64,000 bases of DNA from Gnetum montanum (lineage: Eukaryota > Streptophyta > Gnetopsida > Gnetales > Gnetaceae). This document shows positions 10,005-21,475 of the stretch, in pieces. The stretch covers positions 85,051-149,050 of the forward strand of contig MNCI01004314.1 in NCBI GenBank assembly GCA_015680685.1, written 5' to 3'. How positions within the stretch are numbered: the stretch's first letter is position 1; each line of letters starts with the position of its first letter. Below the pieces are notes generated by a model, which worked only from the letters and a program-made list of their open reading frames with translations, did no database searches and was not told the DNA's origin. A program made the translations under genes and the position numbers.

Positions 10005-12369
10005 AATGTTAGCAATCCTATACAGACTATCCCTTTTCCATCACAAGTTTTTCCAATGAATAATACTTTATTCTAAACTCCCACTCCTCTTCAAATGACT
10101 TAGCCTACAAGAAACTATTTTCAAGGTTCCACCTCCTTTTCATTTTTTACCACCAAATACCAATTTAAGTGACAATCAATTGAAATCTTTGATGCAATCC
10201 ATCATAACTTCAAATGGAATATCTAATCCTAATGTGTCCACTTGTCAAAAAAAAACACCAAATGGCATGAATATTAACTTCACTTCAAGAGCTTTCCAAT
10301 GAAGTAGTTGAGCTAAAGAAAAATAATAATAAAGTCCTTATACAATTTGAAAAATCGAACACATCAATCAATGATGATTATTGTCATCTTCATAATAGTA
10401 GGCAACATCCTAAGAAAACTTATTCTCAATTTTTAGCATTATATGGTGATAATGCCCAACGTAAAAAAAATTGGAAAACCCCAATTATGGTTTTGAACAT
10501 ACCTCATGAAATAGAAAATGAAGAAATTCCCTCATTGAAACAAGTTATGGCAAGTGATTCCAACTCACATAACACTCGCTACTATAGACTTGGTGACATT
10601 ATGAACACCACACAACAACATACTAGGAATAATCCTTATACTCCTCAAAATAGAAGAGCTCCTCGTCAAAATAACACAAATAGTCAAGCTAGACCATCCT
10701 AAGCAAATGTCCCACAACAAGAAAACTCCCCTTCAATACTTAGAATAACTCCACCTCAACAAGAAGCCAAAGATGAACATAAGACTTATGATCTAGTTGA
10801 GGATTTGAAAAGAATTAATGCAAAAATTTCAATATATGATCTTCTACATTTTAATGAAATGAAAGATGTGATTCAAAAGATAGTTCTTACACCTAAAACC
10901 AATAAATAAAAATCTCCAACAATTGAAAGGAAAGTTCATTTTGCAGAAAGTCTTAATGTGATATCAATAGAAAATGCAAGCAATTCCATGTTGAACAAGA
11001 AAGATCAACCACCTTTCTTAACAACTTTGATCATTTTGGGAAAGAATGTTCATAATTGTTTGATGGATTTTGGCACAACCATTAGTGTCATGCCACTTGA
11101 GGCATATAAAAAATTATGATCATGAATGCTACTACAAGCAAGAAGTGTGATACAACTCAATGGATCTAATGTACCTATACTAAGATCATTAAAGGAGTAA
11201 AAGTACAACTTAAACAATAACCTACATTTACATGCTATACAAATATTTTAGTAGTTGATATGTCACCCACTTATGGTGTACTTTTATCTAGGAATTTTGG
11301 AGCCAAGTTTTGGGGCTTCTTTAAGTCAAATTTCTCAAAGTTATTAATTCCTATTAAAGAAATATCTGAATATATGGTAATACCAAGAAAACCTTTTTAT
11401 AAACAAGTGGTAACATCTTTTAATTAGAAAAATCAATCTTTGGAAAATCAAAACACTAATCTTTATATTAGAGTTATTGAAGTTGTGCTTGGAAAAAATG
11501 TTATAAATAACCATGTCAGTGAAATTACAAAAAGAAATCCTTTTGTTCATACAGATTCCATCCAACACTATCAAACTTTTAGAGAATGTGAAGAAATTTA
11601 TGGAGATGCCTTACCTTATCATCAACATGATAAAAATAACATTTCTTTTGGGTGATCCACCACCATTAGGAGAGGACAATGACATAAATGAGATCATAAC
11701 CATTAAAATGTTAGAAGGTGTGCCAAATTTTGATAACATATCCATTGAACATGTCCCTAGAGAAGAAAATTATGTTCCTAATTTATGAGCTCAAATGGCC
11801 ACTACTTTATATGTCCCTTTTAAATACAATGCATGGGATTATAAAAGAATTATTCAAAAGGTTAACTCCTATTCTATTCCAGATAATATCTTTTCTTTCC
11901 AAGTTTTGATGATGATGATCATATTCATGAATTTTTATTTTTCAATGGTAAATTTGGTGATTAATGTTTTGAAGTTTCTCAAATTAATAAAGAAGCTATG
12001 TCAAAGGATGTCATATTTTTCAAATTTAGTTCCCATTAGAGAACAACAAATGAATTATGATTATGTATCGATTTTCATAACCTTAATCATTACCAAATTG
12101 TTAAAAGATGGTTTGAAAAGAAATATATAGCTAAAGCCTTTAAAATAGGTAACCTAGTCCTTAAGAGAGATAGAGCATCTGGCCAAACTAGTCCTCAAAC
12201 TAAGTTTTCTCCTATGTGGTCAAGCCCATTCCAAGTTACAAATTTCATTGGCCCCAATGTTTATAAAATTGTAGATTTGCAAGGATATAAATTACATCGA
12301 AATTTTAATGAATTTCATCTAAAGAATTTCTACTCAAGTGCCCCTCATGGAAATTTGGTAGATCCTTAG
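10005..12369 (+). pseudogene. Internally deleted gypsy polyprotein of element J
   Basis: A decayed polyprotein with the catalytic middle missing. Seen in order: a gag-like tail, a segment reading DLVEDLKRINAKISIYDLL that is typical of plant gypsy polyproteins before the protease, and a protease region at about 10990-11110 (CLMDFGTTISVMP, where D-S/T-G is expected and Phe replaces the second residue). Next comes HVPREENY, which resembles the end of a second RNase H domain, then SIPDNIFSFQV. The end is an integrase C-terminal segment at about 12070-12369 (KIGNLVLKRD, PFQVTNFIGPNVYK). No RT, main RNase H or integrase DDE core is visible between them. Several stops and frame changes are present. 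It is either a deletion derivative or a long-established non-autonomous element. Confidence 0.75.
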
Positions 12370-13671
12370 TTGCATGCTTTCTTCCTTTTCACCATGAATT
12401 TCATTTGTATATAGTTGCATTTGCATATTTTCTTTGCATTTCCATCATCTCTTTCTTATCATATTGGTTTTGGTTTGATTTTTGCTTTTCATATGATTTT
12501 AGTAATCATTATCATCATCTGAGTTACTAGGCATTGGATCATCATAACACCATTTGAAAATAATGCAAGTATAGTGCTTTATATGATATATCCTATTAGT
12601 ATTATATAAAATCTCCTTTATATGATATATTTCAATAATTCTAGGATTCTTTCCAATTTTTTTCAAGTTTTTAGTTTTATTAGTTATGTTGGATTATGGA
12701 GAACAAGATTTATGCTAACTTATCATGTTATCATCATGATCATATGAATGTAGGATATGTGAAGTTAGAAAATGGTTAGCCACAATCACTAGTTAACCTT
12801 GAAAAATGCCTTTTTCCCTCTCATAAGCCCTAGCCCTCAAGTGTGATGATCCATGACTATCTTATGAGCAACAAGATGAAGTGCATTCATCTCCACTTGA
12901 GAGCCCTTAGCCACCTAGGAAACTTGCTATGATGCCATCTAGATTATAATTAAAGGCACATACATGAGGGTTGAACTACATCATCTGCAAATTTCTGAAA
13001 GGACCATGTTCTTTGGCATGAAGCTAATTGTCTAGACTCATGTTGGAACTCCTACCTTAAACATGAAGTACACCATGAGCAAAGTTTCCTAAAAAAGAGA
13101 GACAAAAGAAAAAGGAATGAGAACCATGTTCATTGGTAGTGTAATAAGTTCTTAAGGGTGATAGGGTCTAGCAGCAATCCTCACCCTAGCCTTCATTCCC
13201 CTTTTAATCCTATTTCCCTAAATTTTCCCTAAAAAAAAATACCAAGGAAAAATTTGAAAGTTGTGGCTAACTATGATCTAAAAAAAACATGTCCTCTTCA
13301 TAAAATTTTAGTATAAGTCTTATGCTCAAAGTATTCCATGTACTTTTTACTTTGACCTTGTGAGAAAATTAGGAATGAGATCTTAATTATATACTTTAAC
13401 ATATATATGTATATACATAGTTAATATTATGATTTATAAAGATTATATATTTAGATGTTGATTAATCAAGATAGTATGGTAAGGGTGGCTAATGTTTAGT
13501 TCTCTGTTGATTATATAGTTATTTTAATCATATTTAGATCAATATAGTTTACTTTCAAATTTCAATTTACCAAGTCTACGTTTGATGACCTACTTCATCC
13601 TCTATCTTTTGCCTTCCCCCTTTGAAAAACTTATATGGTTTTGTTATTCCTTGCACTTGCATGCAATTTCT
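12370..13671 (+). other. 3' non-coding region of element J
   Basis: AT-rich sequence with no usable frame between the end of the polyprotein and the polypurine tract. I recognise nothing specific in it. Confidence 0.5.
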
Positions 13672-13681
13672 AGTTGGGGGA
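13672..13681 (+). other. Polypurine tract of element J
   Basis: AGTTGGGGGA a few bases before TGTTGATGCC, which could be the start of a 3' LTR. Many plant gypsy elements end their internal region with a similar TTGGGGGA tract. Confidence 0.5.
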
Positions 13682-13686
13682 CTAAC

Positions 13687-15180
13687 TGTTGATGCCAACA
13701 TCACCCATGCTAGGCATGGGGCCATGGGTTATTGGGTAAGTTCACAAGATGTATCTTCAAAAGTATTGGTTTCAACGTCTAGTGTTAGTGCCTTTAAAAA
13801 TGAAGTATTTACTTAGAGACAAGACTCTTTATTTAAAAGCTTACTTGTAGGGTATGTAACCTTGCTTTTCATAACCACACTTCAATGTCCTTCCTTTTAG
13901 ACTTTCTATATTTAATAGTACTACTTCTTAACCTACATTTATTTCCATTTTTACTAATATGTTAAAATATAAAAGAGCCCACGTTGAACTGGTGGCTCTC
14001 TTTATGGTGATTTCTAACACATTTTGACATGTTTGTTATGGATTTTTTAGTAAATTTTATAGTTTCACATTAATCCTTGTTAGTTTGCTATCTCTTTTTA
14101 CTATAGATAGTAAATTATTAATTTTAGTTCCATATGAAGTAATTGATTGGAACTTGGAAATGCAAGTGATTCAGGAGACTCTAAGAATGGCCTTTGTCAT
14201 TTCCTTTACCTTTAGGGAAGCCATGGAAGATGTGGAGTACAAAGGTTATGTTATTCCAAAATGGTGAAAAGTTATGCCTTTGTTCAGAGTCATCCATCAC
14301 AACCCTGATCTCTATGAGAAACCTTCTTGGTTCAACCCCAGTGATTCGAGAAACCTTTGAAACCCACTACTTACATTACCTTCAGAAATGGAGTTCACTA
14401 CTGCTCTAGCAACAAGATCATAGCGTGGAAATTTTGGTATTCATTCATCATCTTACCACAACATATAGATGCAATGTTTTTGGGAAAAGAATAAGAATTT
14501 AGTGTGGGCCATTCTCGGTTTCTCAAGAAGGGCTACCACTCAAGATCATGAATAGGAATTCAACAAGTGGATATAACCAGCAATGATGGTCGTGTAGACA
14601 TTAAGCAATGTGAAGAAGGTGGAGAACATGGAAGATCTGGTGGCAAAACATGATGAATGTGGTGGCAAAACATGGTAGATGTTACATTGGCTAGGAGCTA
14701 TTAAAAAAGTCCCAACAACAGTGCTAGGGGAAGCNAATCTCCCTCTCTTTCCCATGCAACAAGGGTTTGAAGAAGAGGAGCCATGCTCATTTTGAATAAA
14801 AGCAAGCAGCAAGCAGCAACAATAAGTAATAGCAACAGGAGACAAGGGAGAATTTTAAAATTTACATTTAGTAGTTATTTTACTATGTTCTCATCAAGCC
14901 TTAAAATTTAAGATAGTTATTTGATTTAAACTTTTTTAATTTTGTAGTTTGATTTACCTTTTGGAATGCTAAATTGTCCTTTCTAATTGAAACTATTCCT
15001 AGGTTTCTATACCCATATGGAAGGCACCCTAGGTAGTAGTCTCCATAAATAAATTTTTCAAGTGTTGATGTGTCCAAAATTTCCACATCAACAGTTATAC
15101 AACGAAGACCCAAGTATCTAAAGGAGTTTAATATTTTTATATTTACAATCCTAAATTTAAAATTATAATTTACATTTCTT
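13687..15180 (+). mobile_element. Probable 3' LTR of J and flank
   Basis: Starts TGTTGATGCC directly after the polypurine tract. No second copy is in the window, so the end cannot be fixed; it may continue past the insertion of element B (after 32692). No coding frame is convincing. There is a single N at 14735, without the flanking duplication seen at two other Ns. Confidence 0.35.
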
Positions 15181-15185
15181 ACCCA
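15181..15185. other. Target-site duplication of element B, left
   Basis: ACCCA directly before the 5' LTR; the same five bases follow the 3' LTR at 32688-32692. Confidence 0.92.
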
Positions 15186-16761
15186 TGAAACACCGTGAAA
15201 ATTGTGAGTCGGCCTCAGGCAAAGATTCGTGATCAGGCAAGAATACATGACCGAATTCCAGAAGGGAGAACAAGGCAGAGTAAGGCAAAGAGACGCGTAG
15301 CATCAAGTCTTTGATTTCCTTTGCAGATTTCCAACATCACTATGTTTTATCTTTGTACGCTATATCACGCGACGTAGCGTAATGACGCTTAGCGTGATTC
15401 TATTCAACATAGTCTAGTATCAGAAGGCAACTTATTTCGGCATCTAGAGAGGCTTAAGCAACGTAATATGCGACTTCTCGTATATTTTGCTAAGTCTTTT
15501 ATCCAAGGCCTAGTTTACACTCTATTATGCACGGCAGCGTAATGAGCTTCGAAAAAGTCAAAGAAAGTCCAAAAGAAGTGCAACAGATCAACTCTTTTTC
15601 CTTTTCTTGCGAATAGATCACCTTACGCTCATTACGCAACACAGCGTATCTCAGCGTAATGCATCACCAAGCTAATCATCGTTTACGCTTCACTATGCTC
15701 GGCGGCATAAACAAGTGTAAAATAGCTTGAATACATTGTTTTCATGCTTTGTTATGCTCTTGCACGCGACACCACGTGAACGAGCGTAATGTAGCCTAAA
15801 GTCAGCTGAGACATGCCTGACGCACATCTGTTATTCACACGCATAGTACGCAAATGAGCGTATTGTGCGTAATCATAAAGTTCAACACAAAGCTGGTTAG
15901 GTCAACGGCATTTCAAAAGGTCTGAGACATGTGTCATCATAGCCATGCCTTCTCCATACATTGTCAAACCTATAAATACTCCAGTTGGCAAAAAGATATG
16001 AAGAAGAGGAGAGAGGGACACACAGAGATAGACAGGAGCAGAGAGAGCAGCACTTTGGAAAATTTTGATAGCATCACCTTCTAACAAAGACAGAGCATAT
16101 TTTGCTTGAGCATTGGCAGCAGGAGCGATCGGTCCTTTGGCGAAGACACAACTTTCTCCATTGGTGATCGTCAGCAACTTCGAGCAAAGACTACCTAAGG
16201 CAAAAGGAGCAGATCAGAGATCAAGAAATCATCTGGCGTGGTTTGTGAGTTTCTATTGGTCAGAAGTAGTTGATCAATAGATGTCAGAATTTGACCTTCC
16301 TTGCATCCCGTCTCTGGCCTACAAGGTAGGTTGGACTCCATTTTGTATCTCTTCTTGAACAGTTTTCTTGTTATTTTGTGTTTGCTTTACATCAAGTAAT
16401 TGGGGTCTCCCCATTGTAACGTGGTATACAAAATATTCATTCTTCAAGTCAAAACGTAGATCTTGAATCCACGTGTTTCTCTCGTATTTGCTTCTTCTTA
16501 CCGTGTTAGCGTTATCATCGTTGTAATTCATCTACATTGTTTTCCCCTCATTTTGCGACTCGTCGAATCAAATCATTCCACGCAACATTCGTGATTTCCA
16601 TTGGTTTACTGATTTAGTAAGTCCCTGTCTAATCGACAAGACCGTTCAGGGCATCGTGGATTCGTTTTTCCTGCATAGCCCTCGCATGGATCCGTGGTTA
16701 AAACTGTGTACACGGAATTTTGTTTGGTATTTTCCAGCTACCAACATTTTCCATTGTTACA
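15186..16761 (+). mobile_element. 5' LTR of element B
   Basis: 1576 bases, starting TGAAACACCG and ending CATTGTTACA; aligns along its length with 31132-32687. It contains a TATA box and several inverted repeats of the type ACGCTA...TAGCGT. Confidence 0.95.
15971..15980 (+). promoter_or_regulatory. TATA box of the 5' LTR of B
   Basis: TATAAATACT after TTGTCAAACC, conserved in the 3' LTR (31917-31926). It is the likely core promoter for the genomic RNA. Confidence 0.7.
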
Positions 16762-16767
16762 GTTTTC

Positions 16768-16785
16768 TGGCGCTAGAAGGAGGGC
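16768..16785 (+). other. Primer-binding site of element B
   Basis: TGGCGCTAGAAGGAGGGC, six bases after the LTR. It starts with TGG as sites complementary to a tRNA 3' CCA do. The tRNA is not identified here. Confidence 0.7.
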
Positions 16786-17020
16786 CTAGGCTCCGATTCA
16801 TATTTTTTACGGGTAGCCCTGTTAGCGATCTATACCCGCATTGTCGAAAACATGAACGTAATACCTCTAGGGAAGTCTACGAAAGTTCGTGTGGTGTAGA
16901 TCGGTTACTTTAACGATTCCTCTGGAATTCTACAGGGTAGAAAGCCTAAATGCGATCTTCTTTGCCCATCGTTTCTTCTCTTAGATCCAATCAGTTATTG
17001 TCAACCAATCTACTTGATCA

Positions 17021-20000
17021 ATGGATCCATCTTACACAACCACAACCGCCATGGTCGCCGCTGACTTGGGTGCCACATCTGTGAACCCTATCGCTATCGC
17101 CAGGCCAGCTCCTGGTGCAGTGGGACCTCAGGGACCATCGCGTTGGTCATTGAGGCTACAGGGCAAAGACCCAATATTTACTATCATGACCCCTGAGGAA
17201 TACAACTTTATCTGCATCAAGATCTAGGCGAAGCTTGCCCTTAGCCGAGCCGAAATCGAGGCGAAGTAAAATTTCGAGATGATCCATCGGGGGGGCCAGG
17301 ATTTCACCCCAACAACCTATGACATCATCCCTTTAATAGAACATCATCATGAAACTATAACACAGCTGGTCATGGCTAAGAGCCAGGCTACCCGGGCTAT
17401 GTTCGAACCCCAAAATAGGGAGGAAGAGGATGATGAGTTTGCAGCCCAGTCTGAGCATTCATACCACACTCTAAGCCCCCATACCTACGTCAATCCTTTA
17501 TTCCCACTCAATGGAGAAGCGGCCCCTTTTAACCCCGCCATGACCACGCTGACGCACATCCCCATCATCCTGCAAGCCACTATGTAGCCATCTGAGCTGC
17601 AAGTGCAAGTACCCCACAATAACATGGGGGCGGTCTCGTCACCACGCATGCTCAACATTCCGTTGGTGGTCCAAGCAACCACCGCGCCCCATTTCATCCC
17701 TCAAATCCAACCCCATCCTACATCCACAACTCGCCCGGCATAGACTTTATCACTTCCGCCCCCTCCAACCCAACCAATCACAGCCACCATTTAGCCACAA
17801 ACATATGTCCAGCAGCCTACTGCGAGTCAGTGGGCCAACCCCACAGCGCAACATAACGAGTCTGCGGTATATGGTGTGCAGCCCTCAGTTGCACCCGCAA
17901 TGCAGGTTCCACAGATGGTCCCACAATATCCCTATCCTTATCTCGCACAGCAGGCAGCAGCTAACCTCTCTTCTCAAACCAATGGATGGTGGTCCTCGTA
18001 GGCCCCCCTGCCTACAGGGATCCCCGCCCCAGCATCTGCCGAGCAAGCCATTCCACCATTTCCACTCCCTGGCACCACTTTTCTAAACCAGACTCCTGCT
18101 CCCCCTACACAGGCACCTCCATCAACAGGTCTAGACCAAGCCTTTTTACTTATTCAAACCCTCATTGAGGAGGTTAGGCGCCTTAAGGCCACTGGCTCAG
18201 ACACTGTACAGATCATGGACTTCTACCAAGATGATCCCATTAGTCCAGCGGTCCCCAAGTTGTCGTTGCCACCTAGGATGTCCTTACCCCATTTTACCAA
18301 GTATAATGGGGAGGGGGATCCTAATGCTCACTTGGTCACTTTAAGATCCGAATCCTTGTTGTTGCAATAGTGGCCTCACACCATTATCCGCGTCTTTGCT
18401 ATGTCTTTGATAGGGAAAGCTCTAGATTGGTATCGAGCCCTCCCACGCTCTTCCATTTCAACCTTAGAAGAGCTTATAACACAATTCATGACTCACTTTA
18501 AATACAACTTAAAGCTAGAAGTCACGTTAGATCAACTCATGGGAGTAAACTAGGATCCTCTCGAACCAGTCCAGAAGTTCATACAGCGCTGAAATGCTAC
18601 TTTGAATGAAATCCGTGAGCCAATCACGGACTCACATTTGCTGGCCATCTTCAAAGGAGTAGTCAATGACTTTATCAAGTCAAAACTATATTATCTTTCC
18701 CCCAACTCTTTACATCAGGCCTTCGCTCAAATTAGAAGCATCCAAGATGTTGCGGAGGTCAACAAAGACTTGGCGCATGTCACCTACAAGAACGCTCACA
18801 ACAAAGGCAAGAACAAAGGTAAAGCGACAACAACGACAGTGGCTGCGCTAGCTAAGGGTACAAAGAACAAGAACAAGAAGGCACCTACAGCGCCTCCTGA
18901 GACCATGGCCAATGTGAGCGGCACTAGCCAAGACACAGTTGCCCCTGAAGGCTCCCCCCAGCCAAAACCAAACTTTGAGTGTAAGGACCGCTCAAAGTAT
19001 ACAGCCCTGCCTGTAAAACATTCAGAACTGTTGAAACAATTGTTAGGGGCCAGATACATTCAACTCAAAAGGGTATTTGAAGAAGCTCTGAAGCATCACA
19101 GACATCATTGTGAACTGCTGAAGAATCCTTCTTTAGCCTTACCTAACAAACCACCAATTCCGAGATCTTCTAGGCTAGACTATTTCTGTGACTACTACCA
19201 GTTGTGTGGTCACGACACAGATTACTACTGGGCATTGAAAGATGACATTCAATGCATGATCGACGATGGTCATTTGAAATTAGATGGCAGTAGTCCAACG
19301 CGTCCAAAAAACCAAGCGTTTCACGTGTATAAGGATCCGTTGAACACAAACGACGCACCTTATACAATAAACGTAGTAAGTACGGACAGTGAGAGGAAAG
19401 TACCACCCTAAAAACCTTTTATTTTGCGTGTACCTACCAGCTCACCAAGGGGAGCAAACCTTTCATCGACAGCTAGTGGTGTCTCAAGGCCACCTTTTAT
19501 CATTCGGGCACCTTCTCAGAATGCCACTCAGCCATGTAGTAACAACCAAGCTGCGACCTCGTCCGCACCCATGCCTAGGGTACCCTTCATTCTTAGGGTG
19601 CCAAAACCACTGGCTGCTCCTCTCACATAGGGGCAGACCTCTAACCAAAACCGCTATCCATCACCTGACAAAAAAAAGCGAGAGAATACATCTATTAACG
19701 CTACGAAGGACCACTCCACGCTTGGCTTCCCTAGGCCTAGGCCCCTGGCCTCTGTGCCTTCGCCTGTACCTCAGAGGCAGGATAAAGGTGCAGAAATGCA
19801 GCCACCTCCTCTCGGTGAGAAAAAGAACAACCCCCCAACTGACACCATGCCACTTCGGGAGATTCGTCTCTTGGGACGAATGGAAGAAGACAAGGGGGAT
19901 AAACAACCTAGCCGAGAGAGGGATCTCCTGGACACATTTACGTAGGTCAAACAGGTGCTGAAACAAAAAAACACAATGCTGAGCCTTTATGACCTGCTCA

Positions 20001-20176
20001 TGACATCCTGAGAACACCGTGAGGCTATGGTTCACATGCTGACATCCATATCTATGGACGAAAGCTTACCAGTGGAGGAGGAAGCGATACACGCTGTCAT
20101 GTTTCCTTCGGAAGCTAAGCAATCTAAGCCTACCTCGCTGACCTTTCATGAAGAATCCATCAAAGATGATCCCGAG
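17021..20176 (+). pseudogene. gag region of element B
   Basis: Starts at MDPSYTTTTAM. An N-terminal part is interrupted by TAG at 17225 and TAA at 17268. A Pro/Gln-rich stretch and the retrotransposon gag domain follow at about 18210-18560 (HFTKYNGEGDPNAHL, LDWYRALPRSSIS). The longest open part, 18602-19411 (269 codons), covers the C-terminal gag with a Lys-rich basic block and a CGHDTDYYWALKDDI motif conserved in element A. The same frame continues through a Pro-rich linker to DDPEKGW near 20185, with stops at 19409, 19628, 19943 and 20008. No zinc knuckle is obvious. It would have formed the particle shell. Confidence 0.88.
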
Positions 20177-20181
20177 AAAGG

Positions 20182-20799
20182 TTGGTGACAACTGGACCCA
20201 TGTTCATCACTATTCGGGTCGGTCAGTACCTGATCTGGAGGGTGCACGTGGACGACGGCGCAGCTACGAATGTCATTCCTTACCCCATTGTGGATAGGTT
20301 GGGTCTGGTCGACCAAATCAGCCCCACAATGACAGCATGCATAAAGTTGTTCAATGGAGCAAAGGTTCAGGTCAAGGGGACGGTGCGTATCAAATTTGTG
20401 GTAAGGGATCAATTCCCAATGGATGCCACATTCCTAGTCATTGAGGAAATGCCTAGGTTCAACTTGATCTTAGGGAGGTCCTGGTTAGCCCAGCTGAGGG
20501 CGGTTTCATCACCGATACATCAGGAAATACACCTACCCTATGCAGGAGGGGAGGTCATAATATGAGGTGATGAAATCACCCCCAGGACTTTCGGCAACAT
20601 TGAAGAAGAACGGGGTTCGGAGATAGAAACATCGGATGATTAGACCCATCTCCAAAGCCCTCAACAAACTGAAACCAACGATGACAGTCTAGCCTGGGCC
20701 AACCTACCATTTCAGGATGGCGACATGGAGGAGTCAAACCGTAAATCCCTCTACCCTTACGCAACACCAAACATAAAGGTCATTAAGAAAAAATTATGA
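20182..20799 (+). pseudogene. Protease and linker of element B
   Basis: Retropepsin-type aspartic protease with HVDDGAATNVIPY at the active site and NLILGRSWLAQL near the end, as in element A. It processes the polyprotein in active relatives. The frame is one base off the preceding gag frame, whereas in A the two are in the same frame, so B probably lost a base near 20180. After the protease the frame continues through TGA (20563) and TAG (20641) to about PNIKVIKKKL and TGA at 20797. The linker tail resembles that of A (PNPRWVKKQL in A). Confidence 0.83.
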
Positions 20800-21044
20800 A
20801 TTAGCAGTTGAGCTGAATGGCATTTACGCACATCATCATATTTGTACCAATTATCGTTGTTTATATTTAGCAGTCCGTTTTCATCCAATACATATTTACG
20901 CCATAGAAATTTTTAATGTTTATGCTTACCATTCCTTACACTATTGCATTTCTATCATATACGCTATTTACGTCTTTTGATCGTTTTAGTCCAATCACGC
21001 AGAAGAGTACGTTACCATCAATTACGCTTTCTACATTATGCACC

Positions 21045-21200
21045 TGGGCCCGCAACGGCCTTAAACTAGTCTTGGCCCGCAATAGCCTAAAACTAGTCGT
21101 GGCCCGCAACAGCCTTAAACTAGTTTCCAAATTACGCAAACGCCCATCATGGCCCGCAATGGCCTAAAACTAGTGATGGCCCGCTATGGCCTTAAACTAG
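21045..21200. repeat. 27-bp minisatellite of element B
   Basis: About six tandem copies with core GGCCCGCAATGGCCTTAAAC and then TAGT. It is the reverse-complement relative of the minisatellite at 1250-1535, and as in A it lies between the convergent 3' ends of the sense linker and the antisense gene. Confidence 0.9.
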
Positions 21201-21307
21201 CAATTCCATTTCGTCGCAACATAACTTAGGCAAAATCGTTAACAACTATGCTTACGCTTAGCAGATAAAAACGCAAAAGACAAAAATAAATAACATTCAA
21301 AATTTTT

Positions 21308-21475
21308 GCAAGATATTATAGCTTGTCTTTTAGTCATTCACATAAAACCATGTGTAAACTACAATTACGCATCTCCCCTGATGCCACTGTNCGCAAGATA
21401 TTATAGCTTGTCTTTTAGTCATTCACATAAAACCATGTGTAAACTACAATTACGCATCTCCCCTGATGCCACTGT
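21308..21475. repeat. Exact 83-bp duplication around an N
   Basis: Bases 21308-21390 and 21393-21475 are identical by eye and flank a single N at 21391. This is what an unmerged contig overlap would produce, so it is likely an assembly artefact. The stop codon of the antisense gene lies in the right copy. Confidence 0.85.

Noticed and set aside
13622-13816. 64-codon frame beginning MKNLYGFVIPCTC
   Set aside because: It spans the polypurine tract and the LTR start of element J, so it is not a gene.
14546-14845. 99-codon minus-strand frame beginning MSPVAITYCCCL
   Set aside because: Its composition reflects AGC/AGG-rich sequence, it contains an N, and no homologous motif is seen.
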